Source: Bettongia penicillata ogilbyi (Eukaryota > Chordata > Mammalia > Diprotodontia > Potoroidae). From it: DNA of 64,000 bases. The notes beneath the pieces were generated by a model. That model did no database searches and was not told the origin of the DNA. It saw only the letters and a list, made by a program, of their open reading frames with translations. Where the stretch lies: contig JAJHZJ010000601.1 of assembly GCA_023548195.1 (NCBI GenBank), positions 248,001-312,000 of the forward strand, read 5' to 3'. Every line of letters starts with the position of its first letter. Position 1 is the stretch's first letter. The translations under genes and the position numbers were made by a program. Below, one piece after another: positions 33,873 through 46,815 of the stretch.

Positions 33873-34832
33873 ATGGAATTCATGGAGCAACAGAATGGAA
33901 CTTTAACCACCTCAGTGACTGAATTCATTCTCATGGGAGTCACAGATCGCCCAGAGCTACAAGCCCCATTCTTTGGTGTGTTTCTACTCATCTACTTGGT
34001 CACAGTGGTGGGGAATTTGGGCATGATCATCTTAACAAAGATTAACTCTCACTTACAAACCCCCATGTACTTTTTCCTCAGGCACCTTGCATTTACTGAT
34101 CTTGGTTATTCCACTGTCATTGGTCCCAAAATGCTTGTCAGTTTTGTAGTAGAGAAAAATACCATTTCCTATCATTGGTGTGCAACCCAGCTGGCTTCCT
34201 TTGAGGTTTTCATTGTCAGTGAACTTTTCATCCTGTCTGCCATGGCTTATGATCGTTATGTGGCTATCTGTAAGCCTCTCCTCTACACAGTCATCATGAC
34301 AGACAGAACCTGTTTGATTCTGGTGGCCATCCCTTACCTATATAGCATCTTTATAGCATTGCTGGTCACAATTGAGATTTTTATTTTGTCCTTTTGCAGA
34401 TCCAATATCATCAGGCATTTCTATTGTGATAGTCTTCCCTTGCTGTCTATTGCATGCTCTGACACAAGTGAAATAGAATTCATCATTCTGATCTTTTCTG
34501 CTTTAAATTTGCTTTCCTCCCTCCTAATTGTCCTTGTTTCCTATATTTTCATTTTTGTGACCATCATGATGATGAACTCTGCTGAGGGCAGACATAAAGC
34601 CTTCTCTACCTGTGGCTCCCATCTCACTGTGGTGGTTGTGTTCTATGGGACCCTTCTCTTCATGTACCTGCAACCCAGCTCTGGCCACTCCTTTGAGACA
34701 GACAAGATGGCTTCTGTGTTTTACACCCTAGTCATCCCCATGCTTAACCCTTTGATCTACAGTTTGAGGAACAAGGAGGTAAAAACTGCGCTAAAAAGAG
34801 CCCTAGAAAATCGATGCAGTCTTCACATTTGA
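33873..34832 (+). CDS. Olfactory receptor, family 8 subfamily K-like
   Basis: Odorant-sensing class II G-protein-coupled receptor of olfactory neurons, acting through the olfactory G protein and adenylyl cyclase. The frame is intact at 319 codons, normal for the family. Visible features: an N-glycosylation site NGT (8-10), 'GNLGMIIL' in TM1 (47-54), '[17 protein letters not shown]' in TM2 (64-80), the extracellular cysteine C103 before TM3, '[10 protein letters not shown]' (124-133) at the TM3 end, extracellular-loop cysteines C175, C185 and C195, '[13 protein letters not shown]' (242-254) in TM6, and '[12 protein letters not shown]' (289-300) in TM7. A second ATG at 33882 matches the usual OR8K start (MEQ...) and is the likelier initiator. 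The TM3-TM4 sequence and '[11 protein letters not shown]' point to OR8K rather than OR8H or OR8J. All hallmark residues are present, so it is probably functional. Confidence 0.97.
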   Translation: MEFMEQQNGTLTTSVTEFILMGVTDRPELQAPFFGVFLLIYLVTVVGNLGMIILTKINSHLQTPMYFFLRHLAFTDLGYSTVIGPKMLVSFVVEKNTISYHWCATQLASFEVFIVSELFILSAMAYDRYVAICKPLLYTVIMTDRTCLILVAIPYLYSIFIALLVTIEIFILSFCRSNIIRHFYCDSLPLLSIACSDTSEIEFIILIFSALNLLSSLLIVLVSYIFIFVTIMMMNSAEGRHKAFSTCGSHLTVVVVFYGTLLFMYLQPSSGHSFETDKMASVFYTLVIPMLNPLIYSLRNKEVKTALKRALENRCSLHI

Positions 34833-35227
34833 TGTGCAGTGATTTCGATAAATTGTTGGAAATTAACACTTCTTCATCTTTTGTCACTTTCTTCTGAATT
34901 CTCTTTACTTTATGGAAAATTTTTCTGCTCTCTCATTTTTACTTCAAGAAAGTACATCATTCCTTATTATCAATTAGCAATGTACCTATTTCTGAGGTCA
35001 GGTAACTTACTCTAGATCTTCTAGTGAACCTGATTTATGGTTGAGAATGGAAAGTTGAGTCCAATGTATTTTTAGAAAAAGTTTTCTTACACAAGCATGT
35101 GGAAATGTTACTTAACAGATACTATTCCTCTTCACTTTTATTAATTCATTGATTCGTTCTTTTGTTTGTTTAGTTATTCATTTTTAGTTTGTCATGTAGC
35201 CTGCCCCCCAAAAAACCTTAGCCTTGG

Positions 35228-35345
35228 AAGTTGGAAACTTTCCAGTCTAAAAGCATAAAATTTTACATAGATTAGTATCATCTGCATAGTACAATGGGGA
35301 GGACAGAAATACTTACTGTGTGATAAGGATGCTTATCTGTTCTGT
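35228..35345. repeat. Second copy of the short unnamed repeat
   Basis: 'AAGTTGGAAACTTTCCAGTC', 'ATTTTACATAGATTAGTATC', 'AATGGGGAGGACAGAAATAC' and 'GATAAGGATGCTTATCTGTT' follow the order of the 31604-31737 insertion, with many substitutions. It lies 400 bp after the OR8K-like gene. Confidence 0.6.
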
Positions 35346-35787
35346 TTTATATCAGCATTGCCCTTGATCAGTAATATAAATTATCTAGCCCTTAGTTTCA
35401 GAAGCAATGAGGTCCTTGTTGTAGATACTCTCCAAGACCTAGTTCAACTTTATCATTATCATTGTGAGATGTAACCCAAAGTATCTAGGAAGAATTGAAA
35501 GAGAGACATGCATTTAGAAGGTTAGGAAACTAATGAAATATAATTCATATGATAAGATTTTCATAATGGAAATTTATAATTTAATTTTCTTCAAATTCTT
35601 GGAACTTCAGGATATATTAAGATTTAAATATTCTTCTGGTTATATTATTCAAAGTTAAAAAATAAATCATTGTTGCATTGTCTTTCACTTCTATTCAATT
35701 CACATCACCTTTCTAGAATTACAGATGATGTGAATTAATTTTAGTTTTGTCTCTATAATGAATTCTTGCACTGTAATCTCCCTTATG

Positions 35788-35789
35788 GT

Positions 35790-35832
<43 letters not shown>
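35788..35832. repeat. (GT)n microsatellite
   Basis: About 20 GT units with one interruption, 3' of the OR8K-like gene, close to where unit 1 resumes its similarity. Confidence 0.95.
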
Positions 35833-35833
<1 letters not shown>

Positions 35834-35964
35834 CTCCTGTCCTTATTCTGGAGCAGGGATGTGAATGATCACTTATAATTTAAGTGAGCAGTAACAGAAT
35901 AATTTCTCTCTTCCTCAAAGCATCATGTAGAGATTTGTTTATTTAAATGCCCCTTCCCAGGTAG

Positions 35965-36075
35965 TAGGACCATGACTTTCTCGAGTAAGATAACTATGTT
36001 GTTACTATTACCGTTTGTAGAATAGCTAAATACTTTGCACTAAACAAGTGTTTAATAAATATTTGTTGGATTAAA
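35965..36075 (+). mobile_element. L2 LINE 3' end fragment
   Basis: Duplicate of the fragment at 7436-7560: 'GGACCATGACTTTCTCGAG' and 'CAAGTGTTTAATAAATATTT' followed by GTTGGATT. Confidence 0.65.
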
Positions 36076-36594
36076 ATCTTGTGGTCTGAATCAGTTGAAA
36101 TGTAAATGGAACCCATCATATGGGTTCAATTCATTGCAAGGATAAAATCAATCATATGGTGATAAAAATATTATATTTTCTTCTTTCAAGACAAATTGTA
36201 AAGATAATAAATTTTATTTGTTACAGCTTTGAAAATACCAAGAAAACTTTTGCCCATTTTATAGTGTGTTGGGTTGGATTTGAGAGGTGCCTTTTTCAGA
36301 TAGACACATCTCTCTGAATAACTCCTCAAATGGTTAAGCTATGTATTTCCCACATTTGTTTTCACCATGTATGGCATGTATGAATCGTTATATTTATGCT
36401 TAAGGTTGTTTGTCATAAATCTGGCTTTCTACCCCAGGAATCAAGAAGACATGTACTGTTTTCTCTTTGTTACTAATTATTGCTGAATTATCCTTTGAAT
36501 CACATCAGTTAGGATGGATTTGGAAACATTTACACAGTCTTCATTTGAAGATTTCTGGTAGGGGTGACTCTATTACTTCCTAAGATATATCATT

Positions 36595-38355
36595 CTTTTT
36601 TCATTCATTTTTCACAAAATTTTGGGTTCCAAATTTTCTCCCCATTTATCCTGTCCCCCCACCCCAATACACCGAGCATTCTAATTTCCCCTATCACCAA
36701 TCTGCCCTCTCTTCTATCATCCCTCCCTTCTCTTGTCCCCATCTTCTCTTTTGTCCTGTAGGGCCAGATGACTTTCTATTCCCCATTAACTATATTTATT
36801 ATTTCCTAGTACCAACAACAATACTAAACAGTTGTTCCTAAAACTTTGAGTTCCAAATTCTCCCCATCCCTCCCTCCCCACCCATTCCATTTGGGAAGGC
36901 AGGCAATTCAATATAGGCCGTATCTGTGTAGTTTTGCAAATGACTTCGATAATACTCATGTTCTGTAAGACTAACTGTATTTCCCTCCATCCTATCCTGC
37001 CCCCCATTGTTTCTATTCTGTCTTTTGATCCTGTCCCTCCCCAGGAGTGTTGACTTCAAATTTCTCCCTCCTCCCATTGCTTTCCCTCCCATCACCCCCA
37101 CCCACTCTGCTTACCTCCTCCTTCCCCACTTTCCTGTATTGTAAGATAAGTTTTCATACCAAAAAGAGTGTGCATTTTATTCCTTCCATTAGTCGAATGT
37201 GATGAGGGCAAACTTCATGTTTTTTTCTCAGCTCTCCTCTTTTTCCCTCCCCTAAAAAGTCTCCTGCTTGCCTCTTGAATGAGAGATAATTTACCCCATT
37301 CCATTTCACCATCACTCCTCCCACTACATTTCTCTCTCACCGTTTACCTTAATTTCTTTTAAGATATGATCCCATCCTATTCAATTCACTCTGTGCTCTC
37401 TGTCTGTGTGTGTGTGTGCATGTGTGCATGTGTGTGTGCATGGACGCATGTGCACATGTGTGTGTCTGTGCTTGTGTGTGTGTGTGTGTGTGTGTGTCTA
37501 TGTGTGTGTGTGGTCCCACCAACTACCCAAATACTGAAAAATTTTAAGAGTTACAAATATTGTCTTTTCATGTGGGAATGTAAACTGTTCACCTTTGGTA
37601 AGTCCCTTATGACTTCTCTTTGCTGTTTACTTTTTCATGCTTCTTCTCTTTCTTGTGTTTGAAAGTCAAATTTTCTTTTCAGCTCTGGTCTTTTCATCAG
37701 GAATGCTTGAAAGTCCTCTGTTTCATTGAAAGACTATATTTTCCCCTGAAGTATTATACTCAGTTTTGCTGGGTAGGTGATTCTTGGTTTGAGTCCTAGT
37801 TCCTTTGAGTTCTGGAATATCTTATTCCATACCCTTCGATCCCTTAATGTAGAAGCTGCTAGATCTTGTGCTATCCTGATTGTATTTCCACAGTACTGGA
37901 ACTGTTTTTTCTAGTGCTTGCAATATTTTCTCCTTGACCTGGGAATTCTGGAATTTGGCCACAATGTTCCTAGGAGTTTCTCTTTTTGGATGTCTTTCAG
38001 GCAGTGATTGGTGGATTCCTTCAATACTTATTTTGCCCTCTGGTTCTAGAATATCAGGGCAGTTTTCCCTGATAATTTCATGAAAGATGATGTCTAGGCT
38101 CTTTTTTGGTCATGGCTTTCAGTTAGTCTCATAATTTTTAAATTGTCTCTCCTGGATCTTTTCTCCCGGTCAGTTGTTTTTTGAATGAGATATTTCACAT
38201 TCTCTTCCATTTTTTCATTCTTTTGGTTTTGTTTTGTGATTTCTTGGTTTCTCAGAAAGTCATTAGCCTCCATCTGTTCCATTCTAAGTTTGAGAGAACT
38301 ATTTTTTTCAGTGAGATTTTGAAGTTTTTTTTCCATTTGGCTAATTCTGCTTTTG
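36595..38355 (-). mobile_element. HAL1-type element F, minus strand, 5'-truncated
   Basis: T-rich A-tail complement at the left, then 3' untranslated sequence (with a GT tract at 37404-37512), then ORF1 in reverse from about 37655 to 38355. It stops inside the ORF1 coiled coil ('KSRISQMEKKLQNLTEK') where the tail of the next element begins. It lacks the 5' untranslated region and the ORF1 N-terminus, and it is the only clearly 5'-truncated HAL1 here. It inserted into OR unit 2 between sequences that are contiguous in unit 1. Confidence 0.88.
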
Positions 38356-39278
38356 TTTTTTTTATTTTTTTTTAATTTAATTTTTTTATTTTTTTGTACA
38401 ACCAATTTATTTTATTTTTTTCTTATTTTAATTAATTAATTTATTTAACTTTTTACATTCATTTTCACAAAATTTTTGGTTCCAAATTTTCTCCCCTTTT
38501 ATCCCCTCACCCCACCCCAATACACCGAGCATTCTAATTTTCCCTATTACCAATCTGCCCCCTCTTCTATCATCCCTCCCTTCTCTTGTTCCCTTCTTCT
38601 CTTTTGTCCTGTAGGGTCAGATGACTTTCTCTTCCTCACTAACTGTATGTCTTATTTCCTAGTAGCAACAACAATACTAAACAGTTGTTCCTAAAACTTT
38701 GAGTTCCAAATTCTCCCCATCCCTCCCTCCCCACCCATTCTCTTTGGGAAGGCAGACAATTCAATATATGCCCTATCTGTGTAGTTTTGCAAATGACTTC
38801 CATGATAGTCGTGTTGTGTAAGACTAACTGTATTTCCCTCTATCCTATCCGGCCCCCCATTGTTTGTATTCTTTCTTTTTACCTTGTCCTTCCCCAAAAG
38901 AGTTTACTTCTAATTACTCCCTCCTCTCATTTGCCCTCCCTTCCATCATCCTCCCACCCCACTTGTCTCCTTCTCTCTCAATTTCCTGTAGGGTAAGATA
39001 GATTTTCATGCCAAATTGAGTGAGCATGTTATTCCTTCCTTAAGTCGTATGTGAAAAGAGTAGGCTTCACTTTGTCCCTATCACCTCCTCCCTTTTCTCT
39101 TCCTTTAAAAAAGTTCTTTCTTGACTCTTTAATAAGAGACAATTAGCCCATTCCACTTCTCCCTTTCTCTCCCCACTATATTCCTCTCTCACCTCTTAAT
39201 TTTATTTTTTGGATATCATTCCTTTTTATTCAACTCACCCTGTGCTTGCTGTCTATATAAATGTGCGTGCGTGCGTGC

Positions 39279-39314
<36 letters not shown>

Positions 39315-41190
39315 TCCTTCCAACTACTCAAATATGAGAAGACTTACAAATATTATTTTTCCATATAGGAATGTAAACAGTACAAATTTAGAAAATCCCT
39401 TGTGATTTGTATTTCCTATTTACCTTTTCATGTTTCTCTTGATTCTTGTGTTTGAAAGTGATATTTTGTATTCAGTTCTGGTCTTTTCCTAAAGAGTGCT
39501 TGAAAGTCCTCTATTTCACTGAATGAAGTATTATATTCAGTTTTTCCTGGTAGGTGATTCTTGGTTTTAATCCAAGTTCCTTTGACTTCCAGAATATCAT
39601 ATTCCAAGCCCTTGAATCCGTTATTGGAGGAGCTGCAAGATCTTGAGTAATCCTGATTGTTTTTCCACAATACTCTAGTTGTTTCTTTCTAGCTGCTTGC
39701 AATATTTTCTCCTTGACCTGGGAACTCTGGAATTTTCCTACAGTATTACTAGGAATTTAGCATTTCAGATCTCTTTTAGGAGTTGATTGGTTGATTCCTT
39801 CAATATTTATTTTGCCCTCTGGTTCTATAATATCAGGATAATTTTCCTTGATAATTTCATGAACGATGATGTCTAGGTTCTTTTTTTGATCATGCCTTTC
39901 AGGTAGTCACATAATTCTTAAATTGTCTCTCCTGGATCTATTTTCCAGGTCAGCTATTTTTCCAGTGAGAAATTTTATGTTTTCTTCCATTTCTTCATCC
40001 TTTTGATATTGCTTTGTAATTTCTTGGTTTATCACAGAGTCATTAGATCCCATCTACTCTATTATAATTTTTAAAGAACTATTTTCTTCAGTGAGCTTTT
40101 GAACCTCTTTTTCCTTTTGGCTAATTCTGCTTTTTGAAGCATTCTTCTCCTCATTGGCCTTTTGGACCTCTTTTGCCAATTGAGTTAGTCTATTTTTAAA
40201 AGTGCTATTTTCTATAGCTTTTTTTGGTTCTCCTTTGGCAAGCTGTTGACTCGCTTTTCATGGATCTCTCTCATTTCTCTTCCCAATTTTTCTTCCATCT
40301 CTCTTACTTGCTTTTCAAAATCCTTTTTGATCTCCTCTGTGGCCTGAGATCACTGCATGTTTATTTTGGAGCTTTTGGATGCAGTAAGCCTTGACTTTGC
40401 ATTGTTCTTCTTCATCTGAAAGAATGGAAGAAAATACCTGCTCACCAGGAAAATAACCGTCTTTGGTCTTATTTTTTCCGTTTTGGGGACGTTTTCCAAT
40501 CCAGTTACTTGACTTTTGAGTCCTTTGTTACCAGTACACTATCCTCTGCATCTCTAAGTTCTCAGTTCCTCCAAATTGGCACAATCAAGGGAGAGGAGTT
40601 TTCTCCTGTGTACTGGTCTGGGAGTAACCAAAAATTTTCTGCCCAGAATTTGCTAGTAGAATTCCCTCTCAACAACCACCTCCAGCTTTACCATGCCAGC
40701 CCTCCTCCTCACCCCAGGGCCATGCTGAATGCGGAGATTCAGATCAGCGCTTCAATTCCACCAGTAGATTTAGGCAGAGGGCTCAAAAAATGGATGTTCC
40801 CACTACTGTGAATACTCCCAGTAGCTGCAGATCACATTCCTTTCTCCTGGGTGAAGGAACTTTCTCATTGACCATTGGATGTGTCTTTGGTGTTTGTGCG
40901 TTGAGCAATCTGGGAGCTGCTCCTGACAGTGGCTCCCTGAAACCTGTTCCAGGTCCTGCCCTGGCTGCAATCTGTGACCCATGCTAAGTTGTGCTCTACT
41001 CTGTGCCCAGTGAGATAGACCTTTCCTGCGGGCCTTCCAGGCTATCTTGGGCTGCAAATCTCTATCACTCTATTGTTTTGTGGCTTCTGCTGATCTAGAA
41101 TTTGTTTAGTCATTTTTACAGGTATTTTATTGGCTGCATGGGGAAGTTTGTACAAGTTCGTCCTTCCACTCTGCCATCTTGGCTCTGCCC
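38356..41190 (-). mobile_element. Full-length HAL1-type element G, minus strand, older subfamily
   Basis: A T-rich left end (38356-38450) gives the A-tail; then the 3' untranslated region with a GCGT/GT tract (39264-39312), ORF1 in reverse (about 40485-39428, with pieces such as 'QAARKKQLEYCGKTIRITQDLAAP'), the 5' untranslated region and the terminus CATCTTGGCTCTGCCC at 41190. Total 2.83 kb. The 5' region is closer to element B than to the younger copies. No target-site repeat could be found; the left side directly abuts element F. Confidence 0.85.
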
Positions 41191-43073
41191 ATCAATTCAC
41201 CCCTAATTTGTATTTTAAGATTCTTTAGTGAGGTATTAATATAGTGCTTACTTGCAGAGCTATTTTGGTGATCAACTGATGCAGCATAAACTAAATGCTA
41301 GTTATTATAGTTGAACTGAGTTGAATATCTCCCAGGAGAGTTGAAGAGTTTCTTTTGAAGAAGGATGAGAACTTCCCCCTAATATTGTGTTCATCCTTCA
41401 TTGCCGCAGAAGACCATGACATCAGAGAATTGACAACATGACTTGCACTTGACTGTGTTTTGAGTGACGGAGGGCTGTGCAGGTCACCAGCCTCACTTCT
41501 TCTCCAGAGACATCCGAATCCAGTGATCAGATGCTCCAAACATGAAAATTTGTAATCCTAACATATATCCTTTGAGAGCCTATGCTTCTCTTTAAAACTA
41601 CCTGACACATCAGAGGAATATTTCAGAGGAGGTTTAATGGTGATAGCACTAGGTATGAAATATTGTTTATTGATTATAAAAGATTTCTATTCATTTCTGA
41701 GCAGGCTTATATACACATCGCAAGAAGGAAGTTACCCTGTGTCAAAGTGTACAGAGTTTTTAGGATTAAACAGTTTTGCCAGAACATTTTCTTTATTTCT
41801 TGTGCAAAAACAATTTAACATGAACCTAGATCATCTACAATGGAGACAATCATGTGGGAAAAGTCAGGGATCTGCTTCTAAGATTCCCTTAACACATGGG
41901 TGTGGGTACAGCCTTTCTTTTGACTGTGTGGAAAGAACTGGTTGAATCTGTAAAAGCATCATATTGAAATAGTCCTGGCATCCAGGAATAAAAGACGTGT
42001 TTATCCATAATATTGCAGTCTTCATTAATCTGGCTAAAGGAAGGTCCATCTTCCCTTTCCCCTTATGTCTTATGTACTCCAAAAATAGGGTTAGGGTTAT
42101 GGTCATATTTTCTTTGTCTTTTTCAATTTTCAGGGCAGGCAGCTGAGTTTCAAAATTAGAAACTCAAGCCATGGGAATTTTGAAACCATAATTCAAAGCT
42201 ATATATTGCTTATAGTTCAGCAATGAATCCCTGAGAAGTCAGGGTACCAGAATGCCACCCCAGGAAGTCCTGGTAGTAAGAACTTGGAGTGATGGGGGTA
42301 AAGGATGGGGATTAATGTTATATAAGAACCAGATTAAGCTGTTAATTTAGTCAACTTTCCTTCCCCCAAAACAGAGTGTAGGGGATGCCATGTTCCTCAA
42401 GTACTGGAAGAACAGTTTTTGCATATATCTGCTTTTCCTATAATTTTAAAGTGAATATTCCTTTGTAAAAATTGATATATGATGTGGTTAAATAGAACTA
42501 AGGAACTATTCAACCCCTGTGATTGGAAAAGCATAATGAGGTGGAGTCTTTAGTCAAAATAGAAATGAGAGACCCCTCATCCAACTAATTGTACCATATA
42601 GTAAGGGTAAATTGTAACTTAAATAACTTTAATGTAGTGGAGACTAGAGCATTTATGGTGACACATGGGAAGTGTGTCTGCAATTACAGAGACAGCACTT
42701 CTTTGGTGCTTATTAGAAAATATCTACATAAGTCACGTAATAAATTGCTGTTGGATTGAATTGAACGAAAGTTGATTGAAAAATGCTCACATCATCCAAA
42801 ATGATTCCACTTTCAGTTTTACAGAAAACTACTTTATAATGCTCTATAATAGAAATTTGATCAATGAAAATAAACACCTTTCGATTTTTAGCAATTACAA
42901 AAAAATAACAATGGCCTAGTATAAGGAAATGCTAGGGTAAGTATCAGGTGCCACTGCTATTAACTCTGTAGGTTTGCTCAACTCAAAGAACCTATTCTTG
43001 GACTTTTTGATGTAACCTTAATGGTTGAATTCACTTGCCCTGCTGGGATAACTGGGAAAAACACTCAAGTCTT
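41191..43073. other. Intergenic sequence with one dispersed repeat
   Basis: No gene is recognised. At about 41390-41545 there is a segment ('GCAGAAGACCATGACATCAG', 'GGAGGGCTGTGCAGGTCACC', 'AGACATCCGAATCCAGTGAT') that I recall as a dispersed non-autonomous repeat in marsupial genomes, family name uncertain. A 102-codon frame at 41637-41945 has no family features. The rest is AT-rich single-copy-looking sequence. Confidence 0.45.
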
Positions 43074-45941
43074 TTGTTTTTGAAATTTTAATATAAATTT
43101 ATTTATTTAACTTTTTACATTCATTTTCACAAAATTTTGGGTTCCAAATTTTCTCCCCTTTTATCCCCTCCCACCACCCTAATACACTGAGAATTCTAAT
43201 TTCCCCTATCACCAATCTGCCTTCTCTTCTATCATCCCTCCCTTCTCTTGTCCCCATCTTCTCTTTTGTCCTGTAGGGCCAGATGACTTTCTATTCCCCA
43301 TTAACTATATTTATTATTTCCTAGTACCAACAACAATACTAAACAGTTGTTCCTAAAACTTTGAGTTCCAACTTCTTTCCATCCCTCCCTCCCCACCCAT
43401 TTCCTTTGGGAAGGCAGGCAATTGAATATAGGCCATATCTGTGTAGTTTTGCAAATGACTTCCATAATAGTCGTGTTGTGTAAGACTAACTGTATTTCCC
43501 TCCATCCCATCCTGCCCCCCATTGTTTCTATCCTGTCTTTTGATCCTGTCCCTCCCAGAGCATTGACTTCAAATTTCTCCCTCCTCCCATTGCCCTCCCT
43601 CCCATCATCCCCCCACCCTGCTTATCTCCTTCTCACCCACTTTCCTGTATTGTAAGATAGGTTTTCATACCAAAATGAGTGTGCATTTTATTCGTTCCTT
43701 CAGTCGAATGTGGTGAGGGAAAACTTCATGGTTTTTTTCTCAGCTCTCCTCTTTTTCCCTCCATAAAAGTCTCCTGCTTGCCTCTTGAATGAAATATAAT
43801 TTACCCCATTCCATTTCAGCCTCTCTCCTCCCAATACATTTCTCTCTCACCGTTTACCTTAATTTCTTTTAAGATATGATCCCATGCTATTCAATTCACT
43901 CTGTGCTCTCTGTCTCTGTGTGTGCGTGCATGTGTGTATGTGTGTGCATGCATGTATGTGTGTGTGCACACGTTTGTACGTGTGTGTGTTTGTATGTATG
44001 TCTGTGTGTAGTCCCACAAACTACCCAAGTTGAAAAGTTTTAGGAGTTACAAATATTGTCTTTCCATGTAGGAATTCAAACAGTTCACCTTTGGTAAGTC
44101 CCTTATGACTTCTCTTTGCTGTTTACCTTTTCATGCTTCTTGTCATTCTTGTGTTTGAAGGTCAAATTTTCTTTGCAGCTCTGGTCTTTTCATCAAGAAT
44201 GCTTGAAAGTCCTCTATTTCATTGAAAGACCACTTTTCCCCCTGAAGTATTATACTCAATTTTGCTGGGTAGGTGATTCTTAGTTTGAGTTCTAGTTCCT
44301 TTGACTTCTGGAATATCCTATTCCACTCCCTTCGATCCCTTAATGTAGAAGCTGATAGATCTTGTGTTATCATGATTGTATTTCCACGATACTGGAACTG
44401 TTTTTTCTAGTGCTTGCAATATTTTCTCCTTGACCTGGGAATTCTGGAATTTGGCCACAATGTTCCTAGGAGTTTCTCTTTTTGGATCTCTTTCAGGCGA
44501 TGATAAATGGATTACTTCAATACTTATTATGCCCTCTGGTTCTAGAATATCAGGGCAGTTTTCCTCGATAATTTCTTGACAGATGATGTCTAGGCTCTTT
44601 TTTTGATCATGCCTTTCAGGTAGTCCCATAATTTTTCAATTGTCTCTCCTGGATTTATTTTCCAGGTCAGTTGGTTTTTGAATGAGATATTTCATATTCT
44701 CTTCCATTTTCTCATTCTTTTGGTTTTGTTTGGTGATTTCTTGGTTTCTCGTAAAGTCATTAGCCTCCATCTGTTCCATTCTAATTTTGAGAGAACTATT
44801 TTCTTCAGTGAGCTTTTGAAGCTCTTTTTCCATTTGACTAATTCTGCTTTTTAAAGCATTCTCCTCCTCATTGGCTTTTTGAACCTCTTTTGCCAATTGA
44901 GTGAGCCTATTTTTCAAGGTGTTATTTTGTTCAGCAATTTTTTGGGTCTCCTTTCGAAAGGTATTGACCTGTTTTTCATGCTTTTCTTGCATCTCTCTCA
45001 TTTCTCTTCCCAGTTTTTCCTCTACCTCTGTCACTTGATTTTCAAAATCCTTTTTGAGCCCTTCCAAGGCCTGAGCCCATTGGATATCTATTTCTGAAAT
45101 CTGGGATACAGAGACCTTGACTTCTATGTCTTTCCCTTATGGTAAGCATTGTTCTTCCTCATCAGAAAGAAAATGAGGAAACATCTTTTGACAAAGAACG
45201 TAACCTTCTTTGATCTTATTTTTTTCCCCTTTTCTGGGCCTTTTCTCAGCCAGTTACTTGACTTTTGAGATTCCTCTCCACCCCCGCCTAGATCCACCCA
45301 GCTAGTGCTTGGGGTCTGAGATTCAAATGCTGCTCCCCAGTCTCAGGGCTTTCAGAGGTGGACGGGGCTGCTATTCAATGTGAGCTTAAATTCAGTTTCT
45401 CAGGTGGGGGCAGGGTCGCCTGCCAGGCTCAGTTCCCTCAGGGGTTTTTGTGGAGACCGTCAGTAATGGACCTGAGGTCCTGTCTGCTCCGGTAGCTCCT
45501 GACCGCCTCTGCCTCTGCCAGCCGCTGCCTCTGCCAGCCGCTGCCTCTGCCACTGCCTCGGCTGCTGCCTCCCGAGGGGGTCTGAGTTATTGAAACACCA
45601 TGCTCACCTCGTGGCAAGCCCAGAAATCTCTCTCACTCATCTGTAGCGCTTGTGGGTGGAGGGACTCTCACGGCCACCGGAGATTCTGTCCTTGAAGCCT
45701 GCTCGGATCTGTTCCTCTTGGGGCCGTGTGTCCAGGGCTGGGCTCTTCTGTCCAGTGCATGATGGACCTTTTGGGTCGGTTTTTCAGGGCTCTCTGGGAC
45801 GGAACTCTCCTCCACTGTGTTGCTGCATGACTTCCACTCCTCCAGAATTTGTGGGGAGTTCTTTTTACAGGAAATTTATGGGCTGTGGATTCGGGGCTAG
45901 CATATGTGAGTCTTTCTACTCTGCTGTCTTGGCTCCTCCCC
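43074..45941 (-). mobile_element. Full-length HAL1-type element H, minus strand
   Basis: A-tail complement (AAATTTATTTATTTAAC-like) at the left, 3' untranslated region with a GT tract (43916-44007), decayed ORF1, GC-rich 5' untranslated region and terminus GTCTTGGCTCCTCCCC at 45941. Possible imperfect target-site copies are CACTCAAGTCTT (43062-43073) and CATTCAAGTTTT (45947-45958). The 5' untranslated region holds a short 16-bp tandem repeat (about 45512-45555, GCTGCCTCTGCCAGCC units). Confidence 0.9.
44130..45235 (-). pseudogene. HAL1 ORF1, disrupted (element H)
   Basis: The start codon is lost: the position equivalent to 'M-PRKG' reads AGG (near 45240). Large parts remain: coiled coil at 44636-45067 ('KKDFENQVTEVEEKLGREMREMQEK' through 'ENKSRRDN', 143 codons), the RRM-like start 'GLPERHDQKKSLDIICQEI' at 44318-44629, and the C-terminal domain at 44143-44373 ('QDLSASTLRDRREWNRIFQKSKELELKLRITYPAKLSIILQG', then 'RPELQRKFDLQTQE'). 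A stop (near 44635) and a frameshift (near 44400) separate these. The arrangement is that of L1 ORF1p. Dead copy. Confidence 0.9.
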
Positions 45942-46339
45942 AAAACCATTCAAGTTTTAATGTTTCTTAAGATTTGGCAACACTCTATCTTCCTATTATG
46001 TCTCTGGTTACACAGGCTGCACAAGTTCTAACTATGATGTGTGTGTGTTATTTTATTTTTACTTAACTAGAATGAGCTCTCAAGCCCATGTCTCAAGCAG
46101 TATTTGAGTCAGCCCTAAATTCACCGTGACCAAAAAAACCCCTATTCATCATCTCTTGGAAAAATATTTCTGCTTTGCATATGAAAAGATCCAACATGTT
46201 TAGCTGAATAAAATGTTCAGCAGACATGAAATAAACAAAAAAAGTAGAATAACACTACTTAGCATTTGGTTTGACATTTTGGGGTTGAAAAAATGCTTTC
46301 CATTGATTGTATTCTATGATAATCACAGACACTTTTAAA

Positions 46340-46515
46340 AGAGAGGTTGCTCTTGGACCCTTTCTAAAAATGAGAAAACTGAGCCTGAGGAAAGTTAAGT
46401 GACTTGCTTAGGGTTCCATATTAATTAATATCTGAGGAAGGATTTGAAATTAAGTCTTTGATACTCAGAGGACATAATTACATCATCCACTACAACATAT
46501 TGCTGCCCCTGAAAA
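46340..46515 (+). mobile_element. MIR-type SINE
   Basis: 'AAATGAGAAAACTGAGCCTG', 'AAAGTTAAGTGACTTGCTTA', 'GGATTTGAAATTAAGTCTTT' and a tail ending 'ATTGCTGCCCC'. Confidence 0.8.
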
Positions 46516-46614
46516 AAACAACAAATTACTGTATTCCTTCAAGACTATACCTCCCTTAGGTGCAAACAAACTGCAAATAATTCACATTTTTCTTTACCCA
46601 GGCGTTATGAAAAT

Positions 46615-46815
46615 GCCCAGTTTAATCAATCAATCAATAACGAAGAATTTATTAAGTGATTATTAAATGTTGATTATTGTGCCAAACTCTGTGAGTACGA
46701 AAAATTTAAAAAAAAGCATAAAAAGAGTTTCCTTACCTCAAGAAGCATAAATGGTAATAGGGAAAACAACATATAAATAAATAGGCTCAAATAACATTCA
46801 TACATGATAGAAGAA
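46615..46815 (-). mobile_element. L2 LINE 3' end fragment, minus strand
   Basis: Left end 'AATCAATCAATCAATAACGA' followed by 'TTTATTAAGTGATTATTAAA', 'GCCAAACTCTGTGAGTACGA' and 'TACCTCAAGAAGCATAAATGG' is the reverse complement of the L2 3' terminus with its TTGA-type tail. Confidence 0.65.

Larger units (their letters stand above)
30225..36594 (+). repeat. OR flanking unit 2 (contains the intact OR8K-like gene)
   Basis: Second copy of the segment seen at 2862-8085. Relative to unit 1 it has a 134-bp insertion (31604-31737) and a 2.2-kb interval with the receptor gene (about 33625-35845), but not the CHRAC1 retrocopy. Its right end is interrupted by the HAL1 at 36595; the pairing just before that is 'GGTGACTCTATTACTTCC' against 'GGTGAATCCAAAACTTGC' in unit 1. 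Confidence 0.75.
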
